Part shown: in pieces, positions 1-10,625 of the stretch | How the letters are laid out: every line of letters starts with the position of its first letter | Numbering within the stretch: the stretch's first letter is position 1 | Assembly: GCA_020205615.1 (NCBI GenBank) | Contig: CM035170.1 | Location: 28,925,568 to 28,989,567, forward strand | Direction: 5' to 3' | Length of the DNA stretch: 64,000 nucleotides | Source of the DNA: Panax quinquefolius | Lineage: Eukaryota > Streptophyta > Magnoliopsida > Apiales > Araliaceae | Translations under genes and position numbers: made by a program | The notes under the pieces: generated by a model | Seen by the model: only the letters and a program-made list of their open reading frames with translations | The model's database searches: none | Told to the model about the DNA's origin: nothing

Positions 1-1100
1 AACGAGGAGAGCGTGCAGCAGTGGTAATGTTCCTCCGTGAACAACACCACCGGAAAGATGATGAACGAGGGGATGTTTAGAAGCTTTTTGCGGTTCATGC
101 AAAATCGACGAGGAGACTCGTGTTCAAAATACAGGAGGAAATGATAGCAATTCACGGGTGGTCACAAACCAAGCAGTTCAAAGAGTTGGGACCACGAACT
201 CAGGGGAAAGCCGGATCCGATTAAGGCGAGCGTGGGTCAAACAAATTACCAAGATATTCGATGTCTTGGGATGCGGACGGAGAACAGAAAGTTCCATTCG
301 CCACCTTTATGTTCGTAGTGGCGAGGCGAGACATGGTGGGAATCGTGAAGCGTACTCCATCCAAACCGCACTCGGCAAGATGTCATGGGAGAGCGTTTGA
401 AGCAGTTCAATGACAAGTACTTCCACGAAAGTATTCGTCATATGAAGGAAGTGGAGTTTATTAGACTATAAAGAGAATAACATGGCGGTGTCCCAAAGAC
501 GAGGCGAAGTTCGCGGAGTTATCGAGTTTGCACCTCATTTGGTGGAGAATGAGGAGCGATGATGGCGGATGTTTCGAGAGGTTTGAAACCCGACATACGC
601 CGGTATCTCATTTCTCATAAATTTTCTCTCTATTCGGATGTTGTCAGCGAGGGCTCAATTGTTAGAGCGAGATAACATGTACGTTCAACCGGGGACCATA
701 ACCAGGATCATATCCAAGATAAGATCGTAATAACGAATAACGATAACGGCGGAGAAAGAAGAATACGAGACAAAGCGGTAACCACTCTGGTGGTAATCGT
801 GGCCATGAAAATAGAAGAAGCGAGTCAATAGGAGATTTTAAAAAGAGGAGATTCAACAACGACCATGTGAAGGCGTCGGCGCCAAAGAGCAACTAGTTTT
901 AAGGGAGGAGAACGACCACCGGTTATATATGCTACAAAATGCGAAAAGAGGGACATATCGGTCCAAAGCGCCCACAAGCAGTTCAAGGTATGCTATAATT
1001 GTGGAAAGGAAGGACATATCGCTCGAGATTTATACGAGAATAAACCTAGTTCGTGGGACGGTGACTCAAAAGACTGTCCCCGGAAAAGTCAAAGTCAACG
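1..1100 (+). pseudogene. gypsy gag remnant (element G1)
   Basis: Decayed gag of a Ty3/gypsy element, cut by the window edge. Gag forms the capsid and binds the element RNA. Across shifted frames I can read a capsid-type stretch near 375-470 ending in SIRHMKEVEFI, shared with the gag at 54633-55350. Two zinc-knuckle traces follow: C-Y-K then R-K-E-G-H-I near 928-965 (second Cys lost) and CYNCGKEGHIAR at about 990-1025 (last Cys lost). The longest open stretch (158-400) is a fragment of this gag. There are many frameshifts and stops, so it cannot make a full protein. The family assignment is firm because pol domains follow in order; the exact limits are approximate. Confidence 0.8.
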
Positions 1101-1600
1101 ATTCGGGAAGAGCGTTTGTTGTATTGGTCAAATGCGAGGAACCCGAACGAAGTTATACGCAGGTTAGTTAATTATAAATTCTTACGAAGTATATACCTTA
1201 CTAGATATTGGTTCTACCCATTCTTTTATCTCTCTTACTTGCGCTCAACGTTTGAACTTGACTACTGAAGAAATTAAACTTTGACCTATCTGTGGAGACT
1301 CCATTAGGAGAAACTTTCATTACATCCGTTGTTTAAAAATCTTGCTTGATTCAAGTTGGCACTATCACATTACCGTTAACCTTATTTCTATAGAGATATT
1401 TGCTTTTGATGTGATTTTAAGGTTAACTACTCATCACGCCGAAATTGATTACTTTCGTAAGGTTGTTAGTTTTCATATTCCTAAGCAACTTTGTTATTCA
1501 ATTCAAGCAATCAAACCATTGTAGTCAAACATTTTCATATCAAGCCATGAAGTCATTCGTTTATTACGGATGTCAAGTTTTCTTAGTCCATGTTATGGAT
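1101..1600 (+). pseudogene. gypsy retropepsin remnant (G1)
   Basis: Remnant of the aspartic protease that cuts Gag-Pol. The active-site region reads LLDIGSTHSFIS at about 1197-1232. The family usually has D-T/S-G followed by hydrophobic residues, so the residue after Asp is changed to Ile. The downstream part is broken by frameshifts; a 60-codon open stretch at 1342-1524 is one piece of it. It lies between the gag knuckles and the RT, as expected for Ty3/gypsy order. Confidence 0.7.
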
Positions 1601-2260
1601 TTGAATAAAGACACGTCGATTTGAATAATATTCCTGTTGTTATTGATTTTTCCGACGTATTTCTGAAGAATTTCTTGGCTTACTCCCAAAGTTCGATATT
1701 AAATTTTGTATCGACCGTGAACACGCAGACAAAACTCATTTCTAAAATCTCATATCGAATGGCTCCTATTGAACTTCGTGAGAGTTAAAATTCAACTATA
1801 AATTTGGTACTGAGCCTTTATTTTGTGACTTCCTTTGTGGAATTCACCTAAGCGAGACTCTCTCTGTAGGGGACGTCATATTCGATGCGATAGTAAAGCG
1901 ATAGGTGTCATTGTGACGTCTTTATCCAAGATTGGGATATGAGTCACAGTTGAGAGCAACCTAAGTCGATGAATCGAAAATACGTAGCATTCTAGGCTTA
2001 GTTGGTTATTATCGGAGATTCGTTGAAGGATATTCTCGAATCGCTATTCCATTAACGCAGTGGTGACTCGTAGAGATACAAAATTTGAATGGAGCAAGGA
2101 ATGTGGGAAGAGCTTGAAGAACTCAAGAGGAGACTCATTTCAACACATGTTACGATCATGCCATCCGAAAAGCGAACGTGGTAGGCGATGCGATGAGTAG
2201 AAGATCATATCAAGGGAACGAGTGTGATGATGTCAAGTATCGACAGAGCCAACTTTAATA
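1601..2260 (+). pseudogene. gypsy RT-RNase H remnant (G1)
   Basis: Pieces of reverse transcriptase and RNase H in several frames. The start of the RT region shows the F-S/P-D-V-F type motif near 1650 and SYRMAPIELRE near 1755-1790. A G-L-V-G-Y-Y-R-R-F motif lies near 2000-2030, which belongs to the end of RT. KANVV-DAMSRRSYQG near 2170-2215 is the usual end of RNase H before integrase. The block is much shorter than an intact RT-RNase H (about 1.5 kb), so the catalytic palm including Y-x-D-D is deleted. Not functional. Confidence 0.75.
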
Positions 2261-3240
2261 GAAAAAGTTAAGATTGCTCAAGCCCACCGACTCTTGGAGT
2301 GATGCGTATGAAGAAGAAAGTACAAGAAGGAGCTATTCCTAAGCGAGAATTGATGAAGAAGGAATACTTGAGTCCACTCTGACTTTGTGTTCCTAACGAC
2401 TCGATTTGAAGTACAAGATTATGATGGAGGCACCACAATACGCCATTTGCAATCCATCACGGAAGTACTAAAATGTATCGTGATCTTGACATACATTTTG
2501 GTGGAACAATATGAAGAGAGATTGCAAAGTTTATCTCGATGTGTTTAACTTGCTTAACGTGTAAAGGCGGAGCATCTTGTACCTAAGGGTCCGTTGCAAC
2601 CACTTGAGATTCCGAAATGGAAGTGGGAACATATTACCATGGATTTCGTTCTGGTCTTTCTGTGGTTTCTCAAGGCATCAATGCTATTTGGGTTATTGTT
2701 GATAGATTAACCAAGTCCGCTCATTTCTTTACCGATACGAGAGACTTATTCCCTTGAACGTCTTTCTCGTATATACGTAAATGAGATTGTGAGATTGCAT
2801 GGCATGCCAGTATCCATAGTTTTAGATCGTGACCCAAGATTCACTTCATGATTTTGGGTTAGAAAGCTATGGGCACGAATTTACTGATTTATTTGGCATA
2901 CCATCCTCAAAGCGGATGGGCAATCGTAAAGGACTACTCAAACTCTTGAAGATATATTAAAACTACGTGTCCTAGATTTCAAAGGAAGTTGGGATAAGTA
3001 CTTGTCATTGGTGGAATTCTCATACAACAATAGTTATTAAACAAATATAGGCATGGTTCCATTCGAAGCATTATATGGACGAAAATGTCGTTCTCAATAT
3101 GTTGGGATGAGGTGGGTGAAGCAACATTGTTGGGACCCGAAGTTAATACGTATGACTAATGATTGACAACGTATACAAAGCAAGGCACAAGATCGACAAA
3201 AGAGTTATGCGGATCTTCATCGAAAGGACGTGGAATTTAA
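2261..3240 (+). pseudogene. gypsy integrase remnant (G1)
   Basis: Integrase remnant. The HHCC zinc domain is seen as H-H-G-S-T-K-M-Y-R-D-L near 2455-2490 and C-L-T-C near 2545-2560. The core follows, with PLQPLEIPKWKWEHITMDF at about 2590-2650 and [11 protein letters not shown] near 2700-2735. A later L-A-Y-H-P-Q-S-G motif lies near 2890-2915. Frameshifts separate every piece. Integrase would join element DNA to the host chromosome; this copy cannot. Confidence 0.8.
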
Positions 3241-3700
3241 TGTAGGGGATCATGTATTGTTGCGAGTTGCTCCATGGAAGGGTGTTACAAGATTTGGGAA
3301 GAGAGGAAAGCTCAATCCATGATTTATCGGTCCATTTCAAATTCTTGACCCGAAGAGGAAATGTAGCCTATAGACTTGCGTTACCTCAAAGTATGTCTCG
3401 TGTTCATAATGTGTTTCACATATCGTACTTCAGTAAATATGTGAAAGACCCGAACCACGTTATAGAGTTAGAAACCAGGACAAGATAGTAGAAGACTTAA
3501 CGATGAGGAGGTACTGTCAAGATTTTGGATAGGAAGGAGCATGTCCTACGCCATGAAAGGTTATACCACAAGTTAAAGTTTTGTGGAGGAATCATGCTAT
3601 AGAGGAAATGACCGGGAGTTGGAAAGCGAAATGAAAGCGAGGTATCCTCACCTTTTCAAAACACCAGTACGTGACGTCAATTTTCGAGGACGAAATTTCA
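3241..3700 (+). pseudogene. chromodomain-type pol C-terminus (G1)
   Basis: The end of pol carries the region typical of chromoviruses. An open stretch (3252-3488) includes VAYRLALPQSMSRVHNVFH followed by S-Y-F-S-K-Y-V, the conserved segment before the chromodomain. The tail near 3630-3700 has Y-P-H-L-F and N-F-R-G-R-N-F, the usual last residues of Tekay/Del-like polyproteins just before the polypurine tract. Chromodomains direct integration to certain chromatin marks. This assigns G1 to the chromovirus branch; the sub-lineage is inferred. Confidence 0.75.
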
Positions 3701-3701
3701 T

Positions 3702-3713
3702 AAGGAGGGAGGT
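3702..3713 (+). other. polypurine tract (G1)
   Basis: AAGGAGGGAGGT directly precedes the LTR start TGTAAGACC. This is the expected primer site for plus-strand DNA synthesis and fixes the LTR boundary. Confidence 0.8.
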
Positions 3714-4576
3714 TGTAAGACCTAGAAATTTTTTAAATAAAAGGAATTTCCTTTATTTATTATTTTGAAATATTAAGGGTTGATTTGATTAATGTGGATA
3801 GTTAAGGGTTAAATATGTAATGTCTAGAAAGTTACATCTAAGGAGAGGTTTGGTCACCTAATTGCTGCGCCAAGAAGAAGAAATTCTTATTGGAAAGCCC
3901 CTCTTTCCTGAGGCGCACTCGGTTGTCAATATTGTGATTACGTAATATTATTTGTGAATAATTAATTATTGATTTATATGATGAGGAAAATATTGATTTT
4001 ATGTGGATATAGATGAGAAAAATTTTAAAATGACAATTGTTGAAAATTAATATTTTATCTTTTTCGATAAAATAATTCATTTAAATATATTATTTTAATA
4101 ATATATTAACTGGTGATATTTTTACAACGAATGTGGGATATATGAGTATACGAGGAGGAAGAGTATTTTGTTGCAATAAATGTTTAAAACATGTTAAACA
4201 TGTAAATTGGACCCCATTTATTGGTGAAATTTGATTATAACTTTGTAAAATTGCCCGTTTGTGGATTTCGGTCGATTTCTGTTTGGAATTTGGAAAACTT
4301 TCTTCTGCAAAGTTGTAGAGAATTGAATTTCCTATAAAAACTCATGAGATTCGAATTTTCTGATGAAAGGGCTATTTATTATGAATTATTGAAGTTCAAG
4401 AAACAAAATAATTGATTTTTGGAAGTTTTAATTGTTTTATTTAAGAAAAACGTTTTTTTTTGCAATCCCACATGTGATATAAATGTGCTGAATTCAGTTG
4501 GTCTAAGGTGGGCTTGAATTTGTTTAATTATATTATTATTTTATTAAATTTTACGCTTTGGTGTTCTAAGAATTTC

Positions 4577-4585
4577 TATAAATAG
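4577..4585 (+). promoter_or_regulatory. TATA box in G1 LTR
   Basis: TATAAATAG, followed about 30-60 bp on by a CT-rich start-like region. It is the most likely core promoter of the LTR and marks the U3/R border. Confidence 0.6.
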
Positions 4586-4750
4586 GTGCTTAGGTTAGAA
4601 TTGAAAATCACACGTAAGCTGAAGTTTTCTCTCTCTATATTATCGGCGTATTCTTGTGAGTATTTTGAGTATACTTTGAGTATTGCTATATGGTGCAAGT
4701 CCAAGTCATAGCCTATATCCATTGCTTCAAATTTAGAAGTCTTCGATCTT

Positions 4751-4762
4751 TCGAGGTAAAGG
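4751..4762 (+). promoter_or_regulatory. candidate 5' splice site in G1 LTR
   Basis: CGAG|GTAAAG with GT at 4756-4757 fits the plant donor consensus. It lies about 175 bp after the TATA box. A TGAGCTCACCC box followed by a long pyrimidine run occurs at 5744-5785, near the LTR end, which would suit a branch point and acceptor. Splicing is inferred. Confidence 0.4.
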
Positions 4763-4862
4763 ATATTATTTTTTTTTTTGTAATGATATTATTTCTTCAA
4801 TATCATTATGCTGAAATGTTGATCTGAAGTTTTTATCAAATTTGGAACTTTTTCATGTTGGG

Positions 4863-5068
4863 GTTACTATTCATGGGTTACTATTCATGAGTTACTATTC
4901 ACGAGTTACTATTCATGAGTTACTATTCACGAGTTACTATTCACGAGTACTATTAATGAAGCGTGAAGATGTTTTTGTGGAATTTCTATCTTTTTGGTGT
5001 CGGAGTTACTATTCACGATATCGGCACTATTCACGATATCTGAGTACTATTCACGTATCTGACTATTC
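4863..5068 (+). repeat. short repeats, GTTACTATTCACGAG type
   Basis: Six or so near-perfect 15-bp units (GTTACTATTCATGAG / ...CACGAG) at 4863-4957, then looser copies (ACTATTCACGATATC) to 5068. They lie after the candidate donor site in the G1 LTR. The related LTR at 55537-58324 has looser repeats of the same core near 57250-57500, so the array is a family feature. Confidence 0.8.
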
Positions 5069-5306
5069 AATAGAAAAATAAAATTTCTTCTTTTTGTCCA
5101 AAATATCTATTGCGGATACTAACTCGATTGTATCCATGTTTTGATCATTCTTGAATTTTACACCACTATGATTATTTTTGAGGTATTTTGGGCGTGGATA
5201 AAACCAAGTACGAATCCTTAATCCTTAATCCTTGTCATTTTGTTTCACTTGGATTCGTTTCTTAAAAATATTTTCATCATCCTCGGTCTTAAATGATGAT
5301 ATTATT

Positions 5307-5501
5307 GAATATCTTTTGGCACGTAGTGCAAAGATGAATGATTTCTGAAGAATATCTTTGGCACGTAGTGCAAAGATGAACAGTGTGTTGAGATGAACAT
5401 GTGGATTGATTAATATCTTTGGCTGTAATGCAAAGATGAACATGTGTTTAAATGAACATGACCCGGTCGATGAATATCTTTGGCTGTAGTGCAAAGATGA
5501 A
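5307..5501 (+). repeat. four copies of ATATCTTTGG...TGCAAAGATGAA
   Basis: Four copies of a roughly 30-bp motif at about 5307-5338, 5350-5380, 5412-5440 and 5472-5501. Each holds an imperfect dyad (ATCTTTGGC...GCAAAGAT), so each could form a small hairpin. Related copies occur on the minus strand at about 56085-56320 in the sister LTR. The minus-strand reading frame across them is a by-product. Confidence 0.75.
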
Positions 5502-6070
5502 TATTTGATTCGGATGCATATTGATTGATGTTCTGAGGATAAAATATTGATGATGGGTATTAAATTCATAGATTATAGTAGATTTCATTTCTCACGTAAC
5601 TCTTCTATGAATTATTATTTTCATTGCGAATATTGATCCGAAACTTATTGTCTCATTGTATTCTATCGATTTTTTCCTGTTGAAGACTAACGATAATTTG
5701 TTGTATATTATCTTAGTCATAATATTCTTTTATTGGGCTAGTTGAGCTCACCCTTTTCCTTGTTGTTCCATTTTTTTCTTCTCGGGAGGCGAGAATGTAG
5801 CGAAAGTACTAGTCGGGGTATGGAATGAAGGTTCTAGAGAGAGTTGTTTAGTAGTCCTCACCATTTTTGTAAAATAATGAATCAATAATTATGATGGGGA
5901 TTTATTTGCGTGTGGATGTTGTCTAGAAGACAATATTATATTTAAACTCACAGTATATATTGTCGTATTTCACACGACATTTGTATTATTGAAGTTGTAG
6001 TTTGCTTCTTGTACCATGTATTTGGCGACTCAGAATGGGTGTTGTGTATACCTATTTTGGGGGCGTCACA

Positions 6071-7603
6071 TTTGAGACCGAGTTTAAGTGATAATAAATG
6101 TGTTAATTGTCGGATATGGTGACCAAGACACCGAGATGAGACCAAAGTCCAACCAGACTGAACTAGTTAGACTTGATAAGTGTTTATATAGATTATAAAC
6201 ACTAATATAACTATGTGGTCATGTGTCTAGGAGAAATTTTGACTGTAAATTACAGTGATACGTGTTGTGATTTATTGTGCTAATTGTGAGACCGATATTA
6301 TGATTATAGGTCTTGTGAACGCAGATAAGTATATTATGTAGCAGTAATCAACGCAGAAGGCAAGTTTCCTAACTCAACCTTGAGTTATATCTGTTTAAAT
6401 ACTATGGTGGTTAATTATTGTTAATTAGACCACGTCCAATAATTTATTGTTGATTATTAACAGTTAGTGCATTTTATTAATTCGAATTGAATTAGTGATT
6501 CTGAGAATTTACTTGTAGAATAACTGTTGTTGGATATTCACATCCGTAGAAGCAATTATTGATTTCAAATAGTATAATTAAATTATGTCTATTGTTTAAT
6601 TGTATTGAAACATGTCTTAGCTAATTGTTTTGGCTAGACGAATATTTGTTAGAACTTGATAGGTCCGAGAATAGAAGAGAAGAGAATTCCATTATTATTG
6701 ATAGATCAATGCCAGTTGTTTCGGCTAGATCGAAAAAGAAAACTTGATAGGTTTGAGAAAAGAAGATAAGAGAAGTGATTAGATATTGAAATCATTGTAT
6801 TTCGTTGTTAAATCAAATTCTATATAAAGGGAACATATTTGGTCTTATATTCGGCTATTGCGCGCGTTTTAAGTATTATGCCTAATATAGGGTATAATAA
6901 AGCTGATCACTTGTTATACTTGCAAAGAGGTATGATTTAATCTTTATGGTTATCTGATACACATGCGTATATATCAAAGTAAATCTTTGATAGATACCCG
7001 AGAAGAGAAGTTCTAGATCCTTTGTGATCACGTAGCATAAACTCAGGGAAAATATTTCCATCTTGTTATTCAATTGAATATTGTAGAGACCTTGAAAGCG
7101 TTGTACTCTTTCATTATCGAATTATTGTGTTACATAGGTTGCGAGAAGACTTATTAGTGATTAATGAATTGTTCAGCTATTTCAAAGTTCCCCGAACTTT
7201 GGTGTCATTCTATCGAAATAGATAGTCTGTTATTCTTGATACTTATACATTCATTGTATGTCTTAACTTGTGGGGCAAATTTGTTGCTCACCCTTGCTAA
7301 ATAAAACATTGCATCTATGAACGAAGTGGCTGGAGGTGCTGAGAAGAACAAAGGCAAAGGCCTGTTGCTGGAATAGTTTAACGAACATTATTAGTATGTT
7401 GTTTTGTAAACCCTTTTTTTGTATATCTAAAGGGTGTGATTGTAATGTTAAGATTAGATAACCTGGGCCGAATGTATTAAATATATCAGTTAATGTGGTG
7501 TAATATTCTATTCATCAATGAATGGGTAGTTAGATGTTAATTATATTATGGATCGTGAGCACCAAAACTGGGGGTCAGATAACCCAGATTTGGGGGTGTC
7601 ACA
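6071..7603 (+). mobile_element. 5' LTR of LARD-like element L2 (3' part only)
   Basis: From TTTGAGACCG on, this stretch matches the L2 3' LTR from 12921 to 14479 nearly throughout and ends GGGGGTGTCACA at 7603, next to a primer-binding site. The first 2.94 kb of this LTR (equivalent of 9977-12920) is missing because G1 sits at the break; it presumably lies left of the window. The TTGCAG acceptor-like site of the 3' LTR is TTGCAT here (7309-7314). Confidence 0.88.
6831..6840 (+). promoter_or_regulatory. TATA-like site in L2 LTR
   Basis: TATATAAAGG, also present in the 3' LTR at 13693-13702. It is a good TATA match but lies late in the LTR, downstream of another start-like region (3' LTR equivalent about 10797). 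It may be an alternative promoter or chance in AT-rich DNA. Confidence 0.3.
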
Positions 7604-7606
7604 AGT

Positions 7607-7618
7607 TGGTATCAAAGT
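7607..7618 (+). other. primer-binding site, tRNA-Met type (L2)
   Basis: TGGTATCAAAGT lies 3 bp after the LTR end. The initiator-Met tRNA site of plant elements is TGGTATCAGAGC, so there are a few changes. It fixes the element as plus-strand with its 5' LTR at 7603. Confidence 0.8.
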
Positions 7619-7807
7619 TGTAGATTATAAACCTTAAGTGGGGAGGGGAAAACCCTAGGATTATAACCATAAGCGAAATCTAGAATACTCATTTAGAGTA
7701 CTAAGTGAGGGATTGTCGATGTGCATCAATAGTGAGATATGTGGACACATAGTGTGAGAAGTTTGTACTGGTAAAGTACTAATCAAGTTATTTAAGCTAA
7801 TAGTAGG

Positions 7808-8491
7808 ATGTTTGGAGAAGATGAAATGAGTACAGAAGTGCTAGCGGCTGTTACACCAGTGCCAGTAGCCGAGGTGCCAGTGCAAAGCAAGTCAGTTGAA
7901 GAAGTGGGAAAAGATGAACCTATGGTCAATCTGGGAAATGATCATGATGATTATCTCGAGATGTATCTGAGTGATGATGAGGAGGCAGAGTCTGAAGAAT
8001 CTAAGGTGGAGAAAGAGAATAAGACTAAAGTTGGAGAGAAAGATCAAGAATCTGTAGAAGTCCAAGAACTCCGGAGTAAAGTATTAATGTTGGAGGAGTT
8101 ATGTAAGATGGAGCGAGCATTACGCGAAATGACCAAAGAACGGAATGAGTTGAAGGCACATATGGGAAAGATGAAGACTGAAGGTGTTGGATCGTCCAAA
8201 GGAACAATCAAGCAGCAAAAAGACAAGAATAAGATAAAGAGGGACAACGACAACAATAATTCTGAAAATTCAAACCCGAAGAAGAAACAAGTCTGTAGCA
8301 AGTGTGGGAAGACTCACTTGGAAGAATGCATGATACGGAAGAACGTGTGCTTCAATTGTAAGCAGAAAGGACATATTTCTTTACATTGTTCTAAGCCGAA
8401 TATGAGGAAGTGTTTTTCATGTGGGAGAACAGGTCACAGATTCAACAAGTATCCTAACAAAAAGAAGACTGGTGAAGGGAGTGGACGGTAG
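7808..8491 (+). CDS. acidic coiled-coil plus zinc-knuckle protein (gag-like, L2)
   Basis: An unbroken 227-codon frame shortly after the primer-binding site, the only long intact frame in L2. Residues 1-75 are acidic and low in complexity. Residues about 75-120 are charged and heptad-like (E-L-R-S-K-V-L-M-L-E-E-L), probably a coiled coil. About 125-160 is Lys/Asn rich. The C-terminal third has zinc knuckles: CSKCGKTHLEEC, CFNCKQKGHISLHC and a third whose last Cys is Tyr (CFSCGRTGHRFNKY). It resembles only the nucleocapsid end of gypsy Gag; no capsid domain is visible. A separate normal-type gag fragment follows at 9025. It may bind element RNA; expression is unknown. The start at 7808 is the first ATG; ATG at 7826 is an alternative. 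Confidence 0.55.
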   Translation: MFGEDEMSTEVLAAVTPVPVAEVPVQSKSVEEVGKDEPMVNLGNDHDDYLEMYLSDDEEAESEESKVEKENKTKVGEKDQESVEVQELRSKVLMLEELCKMERALREMTKERNELKAHMGKMKTEGVGSSKGTIKQQKDKNKIKRDNDNNNSENSNPKKKQVCSKCGKTHLEECMIRKNVCFNCKQKGHISLHCSKPNMRKCFSCGRTGHRFNKYPNKKKTGEGSGR

Positions 8492-9024
8492 ATAGCTTTT
8501 GTGTAAGCGATAGTATCTTTTGATAGTGTGTGAACATATCTAACATATATATGTTTGTATGAATGAAATATTTATTTTCTATATGAATATAAGATTAAGA
8601 TTAATTTTTGAGTTCTTAAAACTCATACGTATGGTAAGTTCATGACTCATAATTATATGAAATGTTTTGAACCCCTCAGCAAATGGACGCCAAAGGTATG
8701 ACTAATATAAGTTCATAAACTCATATAATTATGGCAAGTTCCTGAACTCCTAGGTGTGGTAAGTTTGATGAACTGGGAATAGTTATGTGTGAATGAAGAA
8801 TTACGACTTTTTGTTTAAAGTCGGAGAATTACAACTTTTGTTTAAAATTGTGTTATTAGTCCCGATATTATTTAAAAAGGGATAGTGTTATGTGTTAAGT
8901 GCTAAATGTACTGTGTGCTATTTGAATAAATATGCGATTATATGAGAATTTTTTTTATTCTTATTGTGTTACTAATAAGAATCTGTGTAGAAAAGGAGAA
9001 TTAATATAAGGTTCTTATCAGATA
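8492..9024 (+). other. non-coding interior block shared with the LARD-like elements
   Basis: No supported gene. About 8600-8790 matches, on the opposite strand, about 41720-41880 and 49370-49540, the interiors of the two minus-strand LARD-like elements. All contain GAACCCCTCA followed by ATGGACGCCAA or near variants. A non-coding block kept between diverged elements may serve packaging or priming; that is inference. Confidence 0.6.
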
Positions 9025-9669
9025 ATGCCTCCAAGGAAGGGAGGTCTAAAGGGAAAAATGGAAGAACAATTTTTGAATTTGAAGCAGAAGAATATGACAA
9101 TGACAGAATATTTTGTCAAGTTCAACGAGTTAGCTAAATTTGCTCCATATCGAGTGGGCACTGAGGAGCTTAAAACACGATGTTTTAGGAACGGATTGAA
9201 ATCGTTGGTACACGAGAAGTTAGATGCGCTGCAAATTAATTCATTTTCAACTTTATTAGAAAAAGCCATTATCATTTGAGGAGAAATTGAAGTTTGTATT
9301 AAAGAATAGTCAAGAACAAAGAAAAAGGAGGCTGAAGGAAATAATATGATAGGTGGTAGTGGAGGTAGTGATCTTAATAAACGTAAGAGGGATGGTGATG
9401 TTAATTCAGGAAATAATCCAGAAGAGATTAGGAAGAAAGGTGCGCTGTATGCAGTTTGCAGGAAGCATCATCAAGGAGTTTGTTTGAAGAAACAAAGAGT
9501 TTGTTATAACTTTGGCCAAAAGGGACACCTGTCTCCCGAGTGTCCCATTCCAAAGAAGACACTAGGTTGTTTTGCGTGTGGATCGACTGATCATCTGGTT
9601 CGGAATTGTTCGAAGAGAAACGTGGAGAAGGAAAGTGTCAATAACCAGTATAGGAACAATATGGATTAA
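9025..9669 (+). pseudogene. gypsy gag fragment with zinc knuckles (L2)
   Basis: Two open pieces joined by a frameshift near 9275-9345. The first (9025-9279, 84 codons) has the C-terminal half of a retrotransposon capsid domain, with M-T-M-T-E-Y-F-V-K-F-N-E-L and L-E-K-A-I-I. The second (9346-9669, 107 codons) has the nucleocapsid: C-x-K-H-H-Q-G-V-C, CYNFGQKGHLSPEC (second Cys changed to Phe) and an intact CFACGSTDHLVRNC. The same spacing is found in the gag at 58325-59160. The start of gag is missing and no pol follows, so L2 could move only with proteins from another element. Confidence 0.8.
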
Positions 9670-9966
9670 AGAATCAGCTCAGCAGGGAAGACCAACATCA
9701 TTTACTTTTAGCATGATAGTTCCAAACCCAGAGGCTACACAGGAGTTAGTGGCGACAGGTAACGATTTCGTTGAGAAATTAAATTATGCGAGTAATTAAT
9801 ATGGGATAGGTATAGCTGTGAATTGTTTTCTTTTATAGATTCAAGTCACATTTTAGAATTTAAGACACAAAATAATATTGTGTTGATAAAAATGAATTGA
9901 TGATACAACTTTAAAAGACTGTAGGGTATTAGAAAGCGGTGATTCCGAGGACGGAATCCTTATAAT
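9670..9966 (+). other. L2 interior tail, no gene seen
   Basis: Short non-coding stretch between the gag fragment and the polypurine tract. Protease, RT and integrase are entirely absent. Confidence 0.6.
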
Positions 9967-9976
9967 GAGGGGAGAA
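9967..9976 (+). other. polypurine tract (L2)
   Basis: GAGGGGAGAA immediately before the LTR start TGTAATAACCCGGG. Confidence 0.85.
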
Positions 9977-10139
9977 TGTAATAACCCGGGATTTTGAATA
10001 ATCCGAATTTTACAAATAATTTTTTTTATTATTATTGATATTGACATTTAATATTGTGCTGTGTATCTGTGATACGAGTTTAAAGAATGAGACAATTTGT
10101 GTATTGACTGGAAAAAAAGAGTAGAGTTGTGCTTAAATG

Positions 10140-10625
10140 ATTTAAAAACCCTAACCCTAAGTCCGGATAGGGATTCGATAGAAAATATAATTAAAATAAT
10201 TATATTGATGAGTACGTGTTTGTACTATTTAAAATTATTGATCAATGATTGATCGGGTAGGGTACAATATTAGTAAACCCTAATAAGGGATTAGAAACCC
10301 TAATATTAAGATTAGAAACCCTAACGAGTAGTTAGGAACCCTAATCGAAAGCCGGGAAATCCTAATTTTAAATTCGGGAATCCTAAACCCTAATTAGGAA
10401 ACCCTAATCCTAACTAGCAAACCTAAAGTAATTAGTAAATGTTAATATAATTAGAAAACTCTAATTATACTTTAGAAATATTAATTTTTATTTAAAACCT
10501 TAATTATATTTTTGAAATCCTAAATTTCTATTTTAAAACCCTAATTTAGAAAATCTTAGAAGCTAAGGGTGTAAAACCTAAGGGTTAGACCCTTAGGGTT
10601 AAACCTTAAGGGTTTGGACATTGTC
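10140..10625 (+). repeat. telo-box cluster (AAACCCTAA) in L2 LTR
   Basis: Many copies of AAACCCTAA, AACCCTAAT and near variants, starting with AAACCCTAACCCTAA at 10146. Spacing is irregular, unlike true telomeric arrays. They lie 160-650 bp after the LTR start, before the likely transcription start. The telo-box is a known plant promoter element bound by TRB-type proteins; its role here is inferred. Confidence 0.8.

Larger units (their letters stand above)
3714..6070 (+). mobile_element. 3' LTR of gypsy element G1
   Basis: A 2357-bp LTR from TGTAAGACC to GGGGGCGTCACA, with TG...CA ends. It matches in plan and in several blocks the minus-strand LTR at 55537-58324 (same first bases, same GGGGG(C/T)GTCACA end, same TGAGCTCACCC box). 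It contains a TATA box, a strong 5' splice-site match and two sets of short repeats. It abuts an LTR fragment of element L2 at 6071 with no gap, so G1 inserted into the 5' LTR of L2. The left target duplication and the 5' LTR of G1 lie outside the window; TTTGA at 6071-6075 is the expected right copy. Confidence 0.85.

Noticed and set aside
5225..5569. 114-codon minus-strand frame with repeated F-A-L-R-A-K
   Set aside because: Produced by the short DNA repeats of the G1 LTR read on the wrong strand.
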